From the NCBI GenBank assembly GCA_027600665.1, contig JADGJL010000431.1:1-21415 (forward strand): 21,415 nucleotides of DNA, written 5' to 3'. This DNA is from Irineochytrium annulatum. Lineage: Eukaryota > Chytridiomycota > Chytridiomycetes > Chytridiales > Chytridiaceae. The stretch's first letter is position 1, and every line of letters starts with the position of its first letter. The notes beneath the pieces are model-generated. The model was not told where the DNA came from and did no database searches. It saw nothing but the letters and a program-made list of their open reading frames with translations. Made by a program: the position numbers and the translations under genes. Shown one piece after another: positions 20,471 through 21,415 of the stretch.

Positions 20471-21102
20471 TACTTAGTACTTGTGGAACACAACGGAGCT
20501 GTTCTTCCTGTTTAGTTTTTCAATTTGAATCAATTTGTACTGTATAATTGCCTGTAGATTTCCTACTTGCTTCTAATCACTTCCGAAATATGAGGCAGTA
20601 TAATGAATTGTATAAAAACTCGTTTAATATTATCTCTGAGTCTGTCTTCTATTTGTTTGGGAGCCCACAGTCTGCAGAGACTTAGCTAGCGCAGTCAAAG
20701 TTGCTCATTGCCACTCTTGGTACATATATCATCTGATGTAAATAACAGTGGATGTTAAATACGTCAAATAATGCGCTTTATTGGAGGCGACTACTACACA
20801 AGCAAAATTATTACATTTACCCCTCTTTACACTCGAAGCAAAATGCAACCTTGAAGAACCACCCCCATCAAAAGCAATTAGGTGAAAAATGTATAAATAG
20901 ATACCCGCCTCCCATGCCCTTCACACTGCAATTATCATTGTGGATAATAAGAAAGCACGTAATAGTACAACTAGTAAGCGATGATTCATCCAACTGCTCG
21001 AAAACGACGAAATTCACACGAAGAAATTATCAAAGGACCCAAAATATACCACAACAGAAATCCAAAAAAGGCAAACCGCACGTTCTTGTACACTTCCACA
21101 CT
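20471..21102. other. Convergent AT-rich intergenic region
   Basis: It should carry the 3' UTRs of the zinc finger gene (plus) and of the Met/Gln-rich protein (minus). It is markedly AT-rich. A strong TATA-like sequence at 20892-20900 has no clear gene behind it. No RNA gene was recognised. Confidence 0.4.
20892..20900 (+). promoter_or_regulatory. TATA-like sequence without an obvious gene
   Basis: TATAAATAG matches a consensus TATA box on the plus strand. The only downstream plus-strand frame begins at 20981 and then runs antisense to the Met/Gln-rich coding region, with a translation full of Cys and Ala typical of a shadow frame. It may be chance in an AT-rich 3' region or drive a non-coding or antisense transcript. 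Confidence 0.2.
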
Positions 21103-21415
21103 TCACATCGGGCCTTGTCGAGCTCCCATGGCCATCATATTCATCATCATCTGCTGCTGCTGCCGCAATGCATCCTGCTGCTGCTTCCGGCTGACGGCAC
21201 CGGCCGCGCCTCCACCCATCGCCGCCATCGCCGCCGCCATCTGGACGTTCTGGGCGCCGAAGCCTTGCATCTGCTGCATCATGGGGTGCGCCTGGACACC
21301 CATGCCGACGCCTTGGAGTGCCGCCATCTGAGCCGCGCCCATATCTCCTGCCAGCCCCGCGGCCTGAAGGTGCGGGTGCATCGGGTACCCGCCGGCCACC
21401 AACCCACCACCCATC
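21103..21415 (-). CDS. C-terminal part of a Met/Gln/Gly-rich protein (5' end outside window)
   Basis: The open frame enters from the right edge and stops at 21103. The visible 100 or so residues are low complexity: Gly/Ala/Met-rich with HPMMQQMQGFG, a repeat-like AAAMAAMGGGAAGA, and a charged stretch SRKQQQDALRQQQQ followed by MMMNMMAMG. Such tails occur in fungal RNA-binding proteins and in transcription co-regulators. No domain is visible in the window, so the family is not assigned. Strand and frame are supported by the absence of stops and by sensible codon use; the GC-rich sequence drops sharply to AT-rich just after the stop. Confidence 0.6.
   Translation of the reverse strand, partial: MGGGLVAGGYPMHPHLQAAGLAGDMGAAQMAALQGVGMGVQAHPMMQQMQGFGAQNVQMAAAMAAMGGGAAGAVSRKQQQDALRQQQQMMMNMMAMGARQGPM

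Noticed and set aside
1..21415. Transposons, terminal repeats or CRISPR arrays
   Set aside because: No transposase or reverse transcriptase motifs, no long direct or inverted repeats and no spaced repeats were noticed by eye.

Overview
The window is nuclear DNA of a fungus, most likely a basidiomycete. Nearly every gene is split by short spliceosomal introns (37 to about 95 nt, GT...AG, often with a CTRAY-like branch site). The gene set is eukaryotic and fungal (HRI-type eIF2alpha kinase, VPS51, IGR-motif mitoribosomal protein, DGAT2), exons are GC-rich and there are no operons. The basidiomycete assignment rests on gene style only; no rRNA or tRNA was found. All gene models were built by eye from reading frames, splice sites and family motifs.

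Layout. 1-2312 (+): 3' part of an HRI-like eIF2alpha kinase, cut by the window edge. 2677-3065 (+): cytosolic thioredoxin. 3564-5001 (-): EHN-type epoxide hydrolase, five exons. 5326-7428 (-): glutamine-hydrolysing asparagine synthetase, six exons. 7663-8997 (-): G-patch plus C2H2 protein of the GPATCH8 type, head to head with 9036-9743 (+): mitoribosomal protein mS41/Fyv4. 9989-14210 (-): VPS51 of the GARP/EARP tethering complex, about 13 exons. 14358-15098 (-): a putative small three-exon gene that I do not recognise. 15505-17076 (-): DGAT2-type diacylglycerol acyltransferase, seven exons. 17280-18139 (+): coding-like sequence spread over several frames, probably a decayed gene. 19220-20470 (+): single-exon C2H2 transcription factor candidate. 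21103-21415 (-): C-terminus of a Met/Gln/Gly-rich protein that runs off the window.

The genes do not form a pathway cluster. This is an ordinary gene-dense fungal housekeeping region covering stress signalling, redox, amino acid synthesis, RNA processing, mitochondrial translation, endosome-to-Golgi traffic and lipid storage. I see no transposon, CRISPR array or obvious secondary-metabolite cluster, and nothing that clearly qualifies as a new multi-gene system. The points most worth a second look are the tyrosine-kinase-like catalytic loop in the eIF2alpha kinase, the unrecognised gene upstream of VPS51, the multi-frame relic next to DGAT2, the very short introns, and stop-free introns that could be misread as exon.
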